DNA from: Sphingomonas sp. Leaf67
GTDB lineage: Bacteria > Pseudomonadota > Alphaproteobacteria > Sphingomonadales > Sphingomonadaceae
NCBI RefSeq assembly: GCF_001421965.1
Contig: NZ_LMLP01000001.1
Location: forward strand, 986,711 to 1,050,710
DNA length: 64,000 nt
Direction: 5' to 3'
Made by a program: the position numbers and the translations under genes. This document shows positions 17,470 to 27,135 of this stretch, in pieces. Position 1 is the first letter of the stretch; each line of letters starts with the position of its first letter. The notes under the pieces were generated by a model, which did no database searches, had not been told where the DNA came from, and was given only the letters and a program-made list of their open reading frames with translations.

Positions 17470-19053
17470 ATGGCACGTCATACTCCTCCGCTCGAACCCG
17501 GTCGTAACTGCTGGCGGATCGAGCGCGCGACCCGCGCGACCGTGCTGGTCGATGCCGACAATTATTTCACCCATGCCCGCGACGCGATGCTGAAGGCCAG
17601 GAAGCAGATCATGCTGATCGGCTGGGACTTCGATGCGCGCATCCGGTTCAAGACCGATCCGGAGAGCGAAGGCCCCGACAAGGTCGGCGAATTCATCAGT
17701 TGGCTGGTGCGCCGCACGCCGGGGCTACAGGTCCATATTTTGCGCTGGGACACCGGCGCGATCAAGACGCTGTTCCACGGCCGCACGCTGGTACGGATCG
17801 CCAAATGGATCGGCGATCCGCAGGTCCATCTCCGCCTCGACGGGCATCACCCGATCGCCGGATCGCATCATCAAAAGGTCGTGGTCATCGACGACAGCGT
17901 CGCCTTTTGCGGCGGGATCGACATGACCGTCGATCGTTGGGACACGCGCGAACACCTCGACAACGATCCCCGTCGTCTCGAACCCGATGGCACGCCCTAC
18001 CAACCATGGCACGACGTCACGACGGCGCTGGAAGGGCCGGTCGCGGCCGCCCTTGGCGACATGTGCCGCCGCCGCTGGGCAGTGTCGGGGGGCGAGGTCC
18101 TGCCCGCCCCGACCGGTACCGGCGATTGCTGGCCGACCGGGCTGGACGCCGACTTCACCGAAATCGACGTCGCCATCGCCCGTACCATCCCCGAAATGGC
18201 CGAACAGGAACCGGTGCACGAGATCGAGACGCTCTATCTCGACCTGATCGCCCGCGCCGAACGCTTCATCTACGCCGAAAGCCAGTATTTCGCCTCGCGC
18301 AAGGTCGCCGAGGCGATCGCGAGGCGGCTGGACGAAGCCGACGGCCCCGAAGTCGTGATCGTCAACCCGACCACGGCGGAGGGCTGGCTCGAACCGGTCG
18401 CGATGGATTCGGCGCGCGCCCGCATCTTTCAGGCGTTGAAGGAACGCGACCGCCACGACCGGCTGCGCATCTACCACCCCTTCACCGCCGGCGGCACCGC
18501 CATCTATGTCCATGCCAAGGTGACGGTGATCGACGACCAGCTGCTGCGCGTCGGCTCGTCGAACTTCAACAACCGTTCGCTGCGCCTCGACACCGAATGC
18601 GACGTGACCATCGATGCCACCCGCCATGTCAATGCCGACGAACGGCGTACCATCGCCGGCATTCGCGACTCGTTGCTGGCCGAGCATCTTTGCACCGATT
18701 GCAAGACGATCGAGGCCACGCTGGAGCGTACCGGCTCGCTGATCGCGACCATCGAGGAACTTCGCGGCGAAGGCCGCTCGCTACGCCCCTATGAAGTGCC
18801 GGACCTCGGCGCGGTCACCGAATGGCTGGCGGACAACAAGATCCTCGATCCCGAAGGTCCGGGCGAGATGTTCGAAGGGTTGTCGCAGCGCACGCCGCTG
18901 CTCAAGAAGCTGAAGAAGCACCGCCCGCATCTCCACCGCGCCGACGATACGCTGTCGCCGGTGATGACGGCGGTCGCGGTCGGCGGCACCGTCGCCGGCG
19001 GCACGTTGCTTGGCATGATGCTGTGGCAGGCGTGGAAGAAGCGGAAAGTTTGA
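17470..19053 (+). CDS. Phospholipase D-like / cardiolipin synthase-type protein
   Basis: This 527-residue protein has two PLD catalytic motifs, SHHQKVVVIDD near residues 133-143 and VHAKVTVIDDQ near 346-356, each with the HxK...D pattern, and NRSLRLDTECD after the second. A hydrophobic segment near the C-terminus (about 500-520, AVAVGGTVAGGTLLGMMLW) followed by KKRK suggests a C-terminal membrane anchor. Such proteins act as phospholipases or transphosphatidylases on phosphatidyl lipids. ATG at 17470 is the first good start. A small membrane protein follows 31 bases later. Confidence 0.88.
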   Translation: MARHTPPLEPGRNCWRIERATRATVLVDADNYFTHARDAMLKARKQIMLIGWDFDARIRFKTDPESEGPDKVGEFISWLVRRTPGLQVHILRWDTGAIKTLFHGRTLVRIAKWIGDPQVHLRLDGHHPIAGSHHQKVVVIDDSVAFCGGIDMTVDRWDTREHLDNDPRRLEPDGTPYQPWHDVTTALEGPVAAALGDMCRRRWAVSGGEVLPAPTGTGDCWPTGLDADFTEIDVAIARTIPEMAEQEPVHEIETLYLDLIARAERFIYAESQYFASRKVAEAIARRLDEADGPEVVIVNPTTAEGWLEPVAMDSARARIFQALKERDRHDRLRIYHPFTAGGTAIYVHAKVTVIDDQLLRVGSSNFNNRSLRLDTECDVTIDATRHVNADERRTIAGIRDSLLAEHLCTDCKTIEATLERTGSLIATIEELRGEGRSLRPYEVPDLGAVTEWLADNKILDPEGPGEMFEGLSQRTPLLKKLKKHRPHLHRADDTLSPVMTAVAVGGTVAGGTLLGMMLWQAWKKRKV

Positions 19054-19084
19054 GCCGCTCGTCTTCCGGTCAGGAGACCGCTTG

Positions 19085-19366
19085 ATGCTGTGGGTGCTGG
19101 CCGGATCGACATGGGCGATCGCCCTGCTGTCGCTCATCGCGCTTCGCTATGAGGTTCCGATCCGCTTACGGCAAGCGATAGGGATCGTCGCGCTTGTTCC
19201 GCTCGCGATAGTGGCGTGGCGCTGGTGGTCGGGAATGGCAACGCCGACTCTCGACACCGCATTCTTTGTCATGATGGGCGGACTGTTCTGCGACGACCTT
19301 GTTACCAAAATCGGAGAACGTCGCTCCGCAGTGCTGGACCGCGCTGACGGGCAAGGTACAAACTGA
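19085..19366 (+). CDS. Small membrane protein, unknown
   Basis: This is a 93-residue protein with hydrophobic segments near residues 3-19 and 33-49 and a weaker one near 59-72, then a charged C-terminal tail. It resembles no family I can name. It follows the phospholipase D-like gene closely on the same strand and may be co-transcribed. A TTG codon directly before the ATG could also start it. Confidence 0.55.
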   Translation: MLWVLAGSTWAIALLSLIALRYEVPIRLRQAIGIVALVPLAIVAWRWWSGMATPTLDTAFFVMMGGLFCDDLVTKIGERRSAVLDRADGQGTN

Positions 19367-19411
19367 AAACCGAAGCGGGGACCGACACTGGCCCCCGCCC
19401 CGCAACCGGAC

Positions 19412-19648
19412 TTAGTTGCTGTCCGAATTGTCGTCGGTGGCGATGATGACGCCGCCGGCGACGATCGCGGCTGCCAGCAGTGCGAACACGATGCCGCCGC
19501 CGGCCAGCTTCTGGCCACCCTTGGTCGGGGCCGACGCACGGACCGAATTCGCAACCGACAGCGACTGCGCGTTCGATGCGGCGTTGGCGGCGACCGGGGC
19601 TGCGACCAGCGTGGTTGCCGCGATTGCCGTCAGAAACTTCGAAACCAT
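19412..19648 (-). CDS. Small exported protein with C-terminal membrane segment
   Basis: This 78-residue protein has a signal peptide (MVSKFLTAIAATTLVAAPVA, cleavage likely after ANA), a Ser/Ala-rich middle with the SVANSVRASA stretch, and a hydrophobic helix near residues 52-70 followed by an acidic tail DDNSDSN. Proteins of this layout occur in many copies in sphingomonads, as far as I recall, with no known function. AAGGGAG upstream supports the start. It is monocistronic and converges with the small membrane protein gene. Confidence 0.75.
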   Translation of the reverse strand: MVSKFLTAIAATTLVAAPVAANAASNAQSLSVANSVRASAPTKGGQKLAGGGIVFALLAAAIVAGGVIIATDDNSDSN

Positions 19649-19892
19649 TCAGATTCTCCCTTGCTCGGCATGACGCCCTGCTACGCCAGCGACCGGCGAT
19701 GCGGATCACCGACGTCTAGCGCTATGCAAGGTTCCCACAGCAAACGGGTTAATCGAAGCGGATTAAATCCAGCCGATCATAATTGTTCTTCGCCTGTACC
19801 TATTTTGCAACGCAGCAGAACCACCGGAAACACATCGGCAACGATCACAAACCGGCTGGCACCGCCTGCGCGCGCACGCTAGAGGCACGCCC

Positions 19893-22115
19893 ATGACCCA
19901 GATCACGTCCGAGATCGTCGCCGAACACGGCCTGAGCCCCGAAGAATATGCGCGTGTCCTGCACGCGATGGGCCGTGAGCCGAACCTCACCGAGCTTGGC
20001 ATCTTCTCGGTCATGTGGTCGGAACATTGCAGCTATAAATCCAGCCGCATCCATCTGAAAAAGCTGCCGACGACCGGCCGTCAGGTCATTTGCGGTCCGG
20101 GTGAGAATGCCGGCGTGATCGATATCGGCGACGGACAGGCGGCGATCTTCAAGATGGAGAGCCACAACCACCCGTCCTATATCGAACCCTATCAGGGGGC
20201 GGCGACCGGCGTCGGCGGCATCCTGCGCGACGTGTTCACCATGGGTGCCCGGCCGATCGCGAACCTCAACGCGCTGCGCTTCGGCCGGCCCGATCATCCC
20301 AAGATGCGCCACCTGATCGCGGGCGTGGTCCACGGCATCGGCGGCTACGGCAACTGCGTCGGCGTGCCGACCGTCGGCGGCGAAGTGAATTTCCACCCCG
20401 CCTATGACGGCAACATTCTCGTCAACGCGATGACCGTCGGCATCGCCGACACCGACAAGATCTTCTATTCGGCGGCATCGGGCGTCGGCAATCCGATCGT
20501 CTATGTCGGGTCGAAGACCGGCCGCGACGGTATCCACGGCGCGACCATGGCCTCGGCGGACTTCGGCGAGGATGCCGAGGAGAAGCGCCCGACCGTGCAG
20601 GTCGGCGACCCCTTCACCGAAAAGCTGCTGATCGAGGCGTGCCTCGAACTCATGGCCTCCGACGCGATCGTCGCAATTCAGGACATGGGCGCCGCGGGCC
20701 TCACCTCCTCCTCGGTCGAGATGGCGTCGAAGGGCGGGGTCGGCATCGAACTGGTCATGGACGACGTGCCGCAGCGTGAGCGCGGCATGACCCCGTACGA
20801 AATGATGCTGTCGGAAAGCCAGGAGCGGATGCTCATGGTGCTCAAGCCCGGCCGCGAGGATTTCGCGCGCGCGATCTTCGACAAATGGGAGCTCGACTTC
20901 GCGGTCATCGGTCACGTCACCGACACCGGCCGCATGGTGCTGAAATGGCAGGGGGACGTCGTCGCCGACATTCCGCTGGCGCCGCTGGCCGACGATGCCC
21001 CGCTCTACGATCGGCCGCATGTCGCCACGCCCAAGCCCGCCGAGCTGACCGACGTCCCCGAATGCACCGATCCGGCCGCCGACCTGCTAAAGCTGATGGG
21101 ATCGCCCGACATCGCCAGCCGCCGCTGGATCTGGGAACAGTACGACCACATGGTCGGTGCGAACACCGTGCAGCGCCCCGGCGGCGATGCGGCGGTGGTG
21201 CGGGTGCATGGGACGCAGAAGGCGCTGGCGATGACCACCGACTGCACCCCGCGCTATTGCTTCGCCGACCCGGTCGAGGGCGGAAAACAGGCGATCGCCG
21301 AGGCGTATCGCAACCTGACCGCCGTCGGCGCGACGCCGCTGGCGGTTACCAACTGCCTGAACTTCGCCAATCCGCAGCGGCCCGAGATCATGGGCCAGAT
21401 CGTCGGCTGCCTCGACGGGATGAGCGAAGCCTGCCGCGCGCTCGACTTCCCGATCGTGTCGGGCAACGTCTCGCTCTACAATGAATCGAAAGCGACCGGC
21501 GGCGGCTCGGCGATCCTGCCGACCCCGGCGATCGGCGGCGTCGGGCTGCTGGCCGATTGGGAGAAGTCGGCGACGATCGCCTTCAAGCAGACCGGCGACA
21601 TCATTCTGCGCGTCGGCGACCGCACCGGGCCGCTCGGCCAGTCGCTCTGGCTGCGCGAACTGCACGGCCGTGAGGAAGGCCCGCCGCCGCCGGTCGATCT
21701 CGACGCCGAACGCAGCACCGGCGGCTATATCCGCCGCGCGATCCTGTCGGGCAAGATCACCGCCTGCCACGACGTCAGCGACGGCGGCCTTGCGGTAACG
21801 GTCGCCGAAATGGCGCTGGCCGGCAATGTCGGCGCGATCCTCGACCGCAAGCTGCCGTTCGACGACATCGCCCGCTCGCTCTTTGCCGAGGATCAGGGCG
21901 TCTATATCGTCACCGTCCACGACCATGCGCTGCTCGAATTCCTGCAGGGCGCGGAAAAGGCCGGGGTCGATGCCGAACCGATCGGCCGGACGATCGGCAG
22001 CCGCATCATCTTCGAACTGACCGATGGCGATTTCGCCGTCGCGCTCGACGATCTGCGCAAGGCGCATGAAGGCTTTTTCCCGGCACTGATGAACGGCGAC
22101 GCCGCCCTTGCCTGA
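19893..22115 (+). CDS. purL: Phosphoribosylformylglycinamidine synthase, large subunit
   Basis: This 740-residue protein is the stand-alone PurL type, which needs PurS and PurQ partners encoded elsewhere. It makes FGAM from FGAR, ATP and ammonia in purine synthesis. Landmarks are [12 protein letters not shown] near residues 44-55, the [20 protein letters not shown] stretch, [19 protein letters not shown] and SGNVSLYNE near 525-533. AGAGG precedes the ATG. The DUF418 gene starts ten bases after its stop. Confidence 0.97.
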   Translation: MTQITSEIVAEHGLSPEEYARVLHAMGREPNLTELGIFSVMWSEHCSYKSSRIHLKKLPTTGRQVICGPGENAGVIDIGDGQAAIFKMESHNHPSYIEPYQGAATGVGGILRDVFTMGARPIANLNALRFGRPDHPKMRHLIAGVVHGIGGYGNCVGVPTVGGEVNFHPAYDGNILVNAMTVGIADTDKIFYSAASGVGNPIVYVGSKTGRDGIHGATMASADFGEDAEEKRPTVQVGDPFTEKLLIEACLELMASDAIVAIQDMGAAGLTSSSVEMASKGGVGIELVMDDVPQRERGMTPYEMMLSESQERMLMVLKPGREDFARAIFDKWELDFAVIGHVTDTGRMVLKWQGDVVADIPLAPLADDAPLYDRPHVATPKPAELTDVPECTDPAADLLKLMGSPDIASRRWIWEQYDHMVGANTVQRPGGDAAVVRVHGTQKALAMTTDCTPRYCFADPVEGGKQAIAEAYRNLTAVGATPLAVTNCLNFANPQRPEIMGQIVGCLDGMSEACRALDFPIVSGNVSLYNESKATGGGSAILPTPAIGGVGLLADWEKSATIAFKQTGDIILRVGDRTGPLGQSLWLRELHGREEGPPPPVDLDAERSTGGYIRRAILSGKITACHDVSDGGLAVTVAEMALAGNVGAILDRKLPFDDIARSLFAEDQGVYIVTVHDHALLEFLQGAEKAGVDAEPIGRTIGSRIIFELTDGDFAVALDDLRKAHEGFFPALMNGDAALA

Positions 22116-22125
22116 ACCGACGCCC

Positions 22126-23340
22126 ATGGGCCGTATCGCGACGATCGATACGGTCCGGGGCGTCGCCGTCATGGGGATCCTGTTCCTCAACATCCTCGCC
22201 TTCGCCCTGCCCGAAGCGGCTTATATCAGCCCGCGCGCCTATGGCCTGAACGGCGCGGCCGACCGCGTCGCCTATTACGCCGTACTGATCCTGTTCGACG
22301 GCAAGATGCGCGGACTGTTCTCGTTCCTGTTCGGCGCGTCGCTGCTGCTGGTCACCGACCGGGCGGAGGCCGCCGGGCGCGATCCGGCGGCGGTTCACTA
22401 CGCGCGTATGGGCTGGTTGTTCGTACTCGGCCTCACCCATGCCGCCCTGCTCTGGCGTGGCGACATCCTCGCCCATTATGCGTTGATCGGGTCGGCTGCC
22501 TATGCGTTCCGCTCGCTCGGCCCCGGACGGCTGCTAGCGTTCGGTATCGCCTTCGCGCTGATCGATGCGCTGCTCATGGGCTCGATCCCGCTCGCCTATC
22601 TGTCGATACGGGCGAGTGATGGCGCGAAGGCCGTGCAGAACCTGCGCGATTTCCAGGACGCGTTCGGCGTCCCCGCCCCCGCCGTCCTTGCACGGGAGTT
22701 TGCCGTGTACCGGGGAAGCTATGCCGGAATCCTCGCCCACAATCTGGCGGAGATCGCCGAAAGCCTCAGCAACACGCTGATCATCGGCTTCGAAACCATT
22801 GCCTATATGCTGTTCGGCATGGCTGCGCTGCGCAGCGGGATGCTCGACGGCCGCTGGTCGCGTCGCCGGCTGTGGCGATGGGCGATCGGCGGGACGGGCA
22901 TCGGCCTGCTCGGCTATGGGGCGATCGCGGTCTGGATGGCGTCGCGCGACCTCGACGTGCTGGCCATCGTCGCCGGGCCGATCGCGCTGGCCACCCCGGT
23001 CCGCGCGATCATGATCCCCGGCTGGGCGGCCACGATCGTGCTGCTGGCCGCCGGCGGCGGTCCCATCGCGCGCCGATTCGCCGCTGCCGGGCGGATGGCG
23101 CTCAGCAACTATCTCGCCACCAGCATCGTCATGTGTTTCGTCTTCTACGGATGGGGCCTCGGCCAGTTCGGCCACTGGTCGCGCGCGTCGCTCTATCTAC
23201 CGGTGTTCGCGATGTGCGCCGCGATGCTGCTCTGGTCGCCATGGTGGCTGGCCCGCTGTCGCTACGGGCCGTTCGAATGGCTGTGGCGGTCACTCGCACG
23301 CCGGCAATGGCAACCGATACACAGTTCGTCGACGACCTGA
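22126..23340 (+). CDS. DUF418 family multipass membrane protein
   Basis: This is a 404-residue inner-membrane protein of the DUF418/YeiB type. It starts with IDTVRGVAVMGILFLNI, the conserved first segment, has about ten hydrophobic helices, and ends with the DUF418 domain (RRFAAAGRMALSNYLATSI and then FGHWSRA...PVFAMC). The function is unknown; it resembles acyltransferase-like membrane proteins. ATG at 22126 is chosen; a TTG at 22108 would overlap purL by eight bases. Co-transcription with purL looks likely. Confidence 0.88.
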   Translation: MGRIATIDTVRGVAVMGILFLNILAFALPEAAYISPRAYGLNGAADRVAYYAVLILFDGKMRGLFSFLFGASLLLVTDRAEAAGRDPAAVHYARMGWLFVLGLTHAALLWRGDILAHYALIGSAAYAFRSLGPGRLLAFGIAFALIDALLMGSIPLAYLSIRASDGAKAVQNLRDFQDAFGVPAPAVLAREFAVYRGSYAGILAHNLAEIAESLSNTLIIGFETIAYMLFGMAALRSGMLDGRWSRRRLWRWAIGGTGIGLLGYGAIAVWMASRDLDVLAIVAGPIALATPVRAIMIPGWAATIVLLAAGGGPIARRFAAAGRMALSNYLATSIVMCFVFYGWGLGQFGHWSRASLYLPVFAMCAAMLLWSPWWLARCRYGPFEWLWRSLARRQWQPIHSSSTT

Positions 23341-23354
23341 ACACGACGAATTGA

Positions 23355-23392
23355 TGCGAATGATCCGCAATAATTGTTGCGAACGATTTTCA
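23355..23392. promoter_or_regulatory. Two Fur-box-like sites upstream of bfd
   Basis: TGCGAATGATCCGCA at 23355-23369 is an imperfect palindrome with TGCG/CGCA ends, and TGCGAACGATTTTCA at 23378-23392 repeats it 23 bases further on. This TGCGAAtgaTtcGCA form resembles the iron-responsive Fur sites of sphingomonads. The position, 40-77 bases before a bacterioferritin-associated ferredoxin gene, suits iron control. Confidence 0.6.
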
Positions 23393-23431
23393 CTACCAGT
23401 ATGAACCGACCCAACGGAGCGAGGGTCGAAC

Positions 23432-23602
23432 ATGGTCGTATGCGTCTGCAATGCCATTCGGGAACGCGATGTGCGCGAGGCTGCGCGCGGCGGCGCGAAC
23501 AGCGCCTGCCAGGCGTATCGCGCGCTGGGATGTCAGGCGAAATGCGGTCAATGCGTGCCGTTCGCGCGAGCCATTATCGACGCGGAGCGCGCGGCTGCGT
23601 AG
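23432..23602 (+). CDS. bfd: Bacterioferritin-associated ferredoxin
   Basis: This 56-residue protein is too short for many gene finders but is a clear Bfd: MVVCVCNAIRERDVREAA at the start supplies the first two cluster cysteines (C4, C6), and QAKCGQCVPFARAII supplies the last pair in a C-x2-C. Bfd carries a [2Fe-2S] cluster and passes electrons to bacterioferritin to release stored iron. The bacterioferritin gene follows 102 bases later on the same strand, and Fur-like boxes lie upstream. Confidence 0.93.
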   Translation: MVVCVCNAIRERDVREAARGGANSACQAYRALGCQAKCGQCVPFARAIIDAERAAA

Positions 23603-23704
23603 CGTTCGCAGCTATCGAAATCGGCGGAAATCAGCCACGTTGATGCTGTCCCTGTCGCGTCAAACCGCGTAGACGCCGTCCATCACAGGATAAGGACGAA
23701 CGAC

Positions 23705-24196
23705 GTGAAGGGCGACGCAAAGGTCATCGAATTTCTCAACGAGGCGCTCCGCAACGAGCTGACCGCGGTCAACCAGTATTGGCTGCATTATCGCCTGCTC
23801 GACCATTGGGGCGTCTACAAGCTCGCCCAGTTCGAACGCCACGAATCGATCGACGAGATGAAGCATGCCGACCGTCTGGCGGAGCGCATCCTGTTCCTCG
23901 ACGGCCTGCCCAACTTCCAGCTGCTCGGTCGCCTGCGCGTCGGTGAAACGGTCGAGGAGATCCTCAAGGCCGATCTCGCGATCGAGGTCGAAGCGGTCGC
24001 GCAGCTGCGCGAAGCGGTCGCCTATTGCGAAAGCATCCGCGATTTCGTCAGCCGCGATCTGTTCGCGGAAATCCTGATGAACGAGGAAGAGCATGTCGAC
24101 ACGCTCGAAACCCAGTTCGAGATGATCGAGCGGATGGGCATCCAGAACTACATTCAGCTCAACGCCAAGTCGGAATACGACAAGCACGGGCTGTAA
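23705..24196 (+). CDS. bfr: Bacterioferritin
   Basis: This 163-residue four-helix ferritin-like protein stores iron and binds haem between subunits. Ferroxidase ligands are visible in NELTAVNQYWLHYR (E18), E51, and HADRLAERILFLDGLPN, with M52 in DEMKHADR as the haem ligand, plus NEEEHVDTLETQ near residue 128. The start is GTG at 23705 after AAGGACG. Together with bfd it forms an iron storage and release pair. A terminator follows. Confidence 0.97.
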   Translation: MKGDAKVIEFLNEALRNELTAVNQYWLHYRLLDHWGVYKLAQFERHESIDEMKHADRLAERILFLDGLPNFQLLGRLRVGETVEEILKADLAIEVEAVAQLREAVAYCESIRDFVSRDLFAEILMNEEEHVDTLETQFEMIERMGIQNYIQLNAKSEYDKHGL

Positions 24197-24203
24197 CGCC
24201 GAT

Positions 24204-24235
24204 GGCCGGCCGCGCATCGTCGCGGTCGGCTTTTT
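24204..24235 (+). terminator. Rho-independent terminator after bfr
   Basis: A 10-bp stem with one wobble (24205-24214 with 24221-24230) and a six-base loop is followed by TTTTT at 24231-24235, eight bases past the bacterioferritin stop codon. Confidence 0.85.
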
Positions 24236-24265
24236 CGAAACAACGGACGGTCGGAAACGCCGTTC

Positions 24266-24679
24266 TTACAGCGCGACCGGCCGCTTGCCGAACCCGGTCG
24301 ACTTGCGCTGCGCCAGCGGGTTGCTGTCGCGGTCTAGCGACGCCAGCGTCGCCTGAAACGTCGGGCGCAGCCGCGCGACATGCTCCAGCGCCTCGGTCGG
24401 CTTGTCATGCGTCTCGACGCATTTGCGGGCGATCAGCTCGATGCCCTCCGCCATATCGGCCAGCGTCTCCGCGCCGAACTGCCGCGACTCACCCTTCAGC
24501 GTATGCGCCGGCAGGACCATCGCCACCGCATTCTGTTCGCGCATCGCCTGTTCGATCGCCAGCAGCGACTTCAGCCCATCCTCACGGAAGTATCCGAGAA
24601 TGCGGATGAAATTCGCGCCCAGTTCCCCCCGCGTCTGCGTCAGTACCCGCTGATCGATCAGTCCGTCGTTCATGGCCAT
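24266..24679 (-). CDS. Hpt (histidine phosphotransfer) domain protein
   Basis: This 137-residue helical protein contains an Hpt domain. The phospho-accepting histidine is in LPAHTLKGESRQFGAETLADMAEGIEL near residue 62, with the KGES/FGA pattern typical of the family. The last 25 residues are a basic tail. Hpt proteins pass phosphate between hybrid kinases and response regulators, but no kinase or regulator is nearby, so partners must be encoded elsewhere. ATG at 24679 or 24673 could start it. Confidence 0.82.
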   Translation of the reverse strand: MAMNDGLIDQRVLTQTRGELGANFIRILGYFREDGLKSLLAIEQAMREQNAVAMVLPAHTLKGESRQFGAETLADMAEGIELIARKCVETHDKPTEALEHVARLRPTFQATLASLDRDSNPLAQRKSTGFGKRPVAL

Positions 24680-24777
24680 CCCCGTCACCCAAGTCGCACG
24701 CCGTGTCCGGCATGGACGAGCACCCGTATTGAAATGGCGTAAACAGACGGTTGACGGGGCGGGTCACCGCCGCATTT

Positions 24778-26052
24778 TCAAGCCAGTAACAGCCCCGCCA
24801 GCGCCGCCGACATGAGGTTCGCCAGACTGCCCGCGATCAGCGCGCGGATGCCCAGCCGCGCGATCATCGGCCGCTGATTGGGGGCGAGGCTACCGGTCAC
24901 CGCCATCTGGATCGCGATCGACGAGAAGTTGGCGAAGCCACACAGGGCGAAAGTGATGATCGCGATCGTCCGCGTCGACAATTGTCCGCCGGCTTCCCCG
25001 AGCGAGATATAGGCGACGAATTCGTTCAGCACGACCTTCTGCCCGAACAACCCGCCCGCGATCCCTGCTTCGTTCCACGGCACGTTCAGCAGGAACATCA
25101 GCGGCGCGAAGACATAGCCGAGCAACCGCTGGAAGCTGAGGTCGGCGATCCCGAACCAGTTGCCGATCCCGCCGAGCAGGCCGTTGGCCAGCGCCACCAG
25201 CGCGACGAACGCCAGCACCATCGCGCCGACCGCCACCGCCAGCTTCACGCCGGTCTGCGCACCCTGTGCCGCCGCCATGATGATGTTGGCCGGACGTTCC
25301 TCGTCATGCGTCGCCTCTGCCAGCGCGATCGAATCCGCCTCGCGCCCGATCCGGTCGGCATCGCCCAGCGGCAATTCTCCGGCAGGTGGCTCGGGCGTGT
25401 CGGGCATGATGATCTTGGCCATCAGGATGCCGCCCGGCGCCGCCATGAAGCTGGCCGCCAGCAGGAAATCGATGCGGATGCCCATCGATGCGTACGCCGC
25501 CAAAATCGTGCCGGCGACGCCGGCCATGCCGCTGGTCATCACCGTGAACAACTGCGCCGGGGTCAGCCCCGCCAAATAGGGCCTGATCACCAGCGGCGAT
25601 TCGCTCTGTCCGACGAAGATATTGGCGGCAGCGCACAGCGATTCGACCTTGCTGACGCCGATCACCTTTTCGATGCCGCCACCGATCCAGCGAACCACCA
25701 GCTGCATGATGCCGAGATAATAGAGGATCGACACCAGCGACGCGAAGAAGATGATGACCGGCAAGGCGGCGATGGCGAAGCTCGTCCCGCCGATTTCCGG
25801 ACGCGCCAGCGGGCCGAACAGGAACGACGTGCCGGCATTGGCATAGGCGAGCAGGTTGGCGACGCCCCCCGACAGGAACCCCAGCACGCCCTTCCCCCAT
25901 GGCGTGTAGAGCACCAGTACCGCGATCCCTGCCTGCAACGCGAACGCCGCGCCGACCACGCGCAACCGGATCGCGCGGCGGTTGGTCGATAACGCAAAGG
26001 CGATGCCGAGGATCACGACGATGCCGGCGATGCCGATGAGGAAACGTGTCAT
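24778..26052 (-). CDS. nupC: Concentrative nucleoside transporter (NupC/CNT family)
   Basis: This 424-residue inner-membrane protein has about ten hydrophobic segments and CNT landmarks: IVVILGIAFALSTNRRAI near the start, NIFVGQSESPLVIRPYL near residues 146-162 and NEFVAYISLG near 343-352, then FALCGFANFSSIAIQMA. CNT carriers import nucleosides with protons or sodium. The start ATG at 26052 gives the standard N-terminus. It is divergent from the queuosine-precursor transporter gene. Confidence 0.93.
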   Translation of the reverse strand: MTRFLIGIAGIVVILGIAFALSTNRRAIRLRVVGAAFALQAGIAVLVLYTPWGKGVLGFLSGGVANLLAYANAGTSFLFGPLARPEIGGTSFAIAALPVIIFFASLVSILYYLGIMQLVVRWIGGGIEKVIGVSKVESLCAAANIFVGQSESPLVIRPYLAGLTPAQLFTVMTSGMAGVAGTILAAYASMGIRIDFLLAASFMAAPGGILMAKIIMPDTPEPPAGELPLGDADRIGREADSIALAEATHDEERPANIIMAAAQGAQTGVKLAVAVGAMVLAFVALVALANGLLGGIGNWFGIADLSFQRLLGYVFAPLMFLLNVPWNEAGIAGGLFGQKVVLNEFVAYISLGEAGGQLSTRTIAIITFALCGFANFSSIAIQMAVTGSLAPNQRPMIARLGIRALIAGSLANLMSAALAGLLLA

Positions 26053-26183
26053 GTAAGCGAAGTACCCTGCCCCGCCGCCCGCCCGGACGGCCCCAAACCG
26101 TCGCGATATGCCATGCCGGTGTCGCGGGGGCCAGCGGTGACAAACGCTTTTGCCATCGGCGGTTTTCGGGACTAGCAAGGGCC

Positions 26184-26855
26184 ATGACGACACCTGCAAC
26201 GACGATAGCTGCAATGCCCGCGCCGGCGACGATCACCATGCCCCGCGCGCTGTTCATCTTTTCGATCTTCTACGGCGGCATGGTCTGCATCGCCGGCGTG
26301 CTCGGCAACAAACAGGTCGCGATCGGCCCGCTGGCGGTGGAGGCAGGCATCTTCGCCTTCCTGCTGCTGGTCGTGGTGTCCAGCGCGGTCGCCGAACTGT
26401 ACGGCGCGTCGCGCGCGAAGCATCTGGTCTGGTTCGGGTTCCTGCCGCTGCTGGCGTCGATGCTGCTGGTCGCGATCGTCCTCGAACTGCCCGCCGCCCC
26501 CAGCATGGAGGCCGACCGGCTCGCCGCCTTCGACCTCGTCATGCGTTCCAACCTGCGCATCTGGATGGCGGGCATCGTCGCGTACGGCGTGTCGCAGACG
26601 CTGAACGTCACCATCTTCGGCTGGCTGAAGCGCGGGCAGGGCAAGCTGCTCTGGCTGCGCGCGGCGGTCGCCAGCGTCCTGTCGCAGATCGTCGACACCC
26701 TGATCTTCATCTCGGTCGCCTTTTACGGCGTATTTCCGATCGGGCAGCTGGTCGTCGGGCAGATGCTGGCCAAGGTCACGTTGTCGATCGTCCTAGTCCC
26801 GCCGCTGATCTACGCGTTCGTCGCTTTGGGACGACGGCTGGATCGGGCGAGGTAA
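26184..26855 (+). CDS. Queuosine precursor transporter (YhhQ/DUF165)
   Basis: This 223-residue membrane protein has about six helices and the vitamin-transporter-like YhhQ pattern: [20 protein letters not shown] near residues 70-90 and [16 protein letters not shown] near 170-185. The family takes up preQ0/preQ1 for tRNA queuosine. The first 18 residues are a Thr/Ala/Pro-rich lead before the helix. gluQRS, which modifies queuosine in tRNA, is encoded at 35 kb, so queuosine use is expected. I see no preQ1 riboswitch in the 131-base gap upstream. Confidence 0.88.
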   Translation: MTTPATTIAAMPAPATITMPRALFIFSIFYGGMVCIAGVLGNKQVAIGPLAVEAGIFAFLLLVVVSSAVAELYGASRAKHLVWFGFLPLLASMLLVAIVLELPAAPSMEADRLAAFDLVMRSNLRIWMAGIVAYGVSQTLNVTIFGWLKRGQGKLLWLRAAVASVLSQIVDTLIFISVAFYGVFPIGQLVVGQMLAKVTLSIVLVPPLIYAFVALGRRLDRAR

Positions 26856-26866
26856 GCAGGATTCGG

Positions 26867-27091
26867 TTTCACGCGAAGGCGCGGAGACGCGAAGAAGTGG
26901 TTTTGGTTTCGCGCAGAGGCACAAAGAACGTGAAGGGGTCGCGCTCGCCGCGATAGCGGCTCTCCTTCATCAGACGCAGGTCGAGAAGAGGCTTCGCCGC
27001 ACAGGCCGACCCAACCCGCTCCACGCCCCCTTTGCGCCCTTTGCGCCCTTTGCGCGAAAATCCTCTTCCTCCTCCGCGCCTCCGCGTGAAC
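26867..27091. repeat. Type B palindromic repeat, full copy with nested arms
   Basis: The outer arms are TTTCACGCGAAGGCGCGGAG at the left and CTCCGCGCCTCCGCGTGAA at the right. Inner arms TTTCGCGCAGAGGCACAAAG and CTTTGCGCCCTTTGCGCGAA are again inverted. The spacing and order match the copy at 7.65 kb. It fills the 280-base gap between the transporter and argB. Confidence 0.8.
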
Positions 27092-27135
27092 CCAACTTCT
27101 TCCCTCTTCCGCACGACCCCGCTAAAGGCGCGGTC

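Noticed and set aside
26053..26183. preQ1 riboswitch before the queuosine-precursor transporter
   Set aside because: No preQ1-I or preQ1-II core can be recognised in the 131-base gap, so I do not call one.
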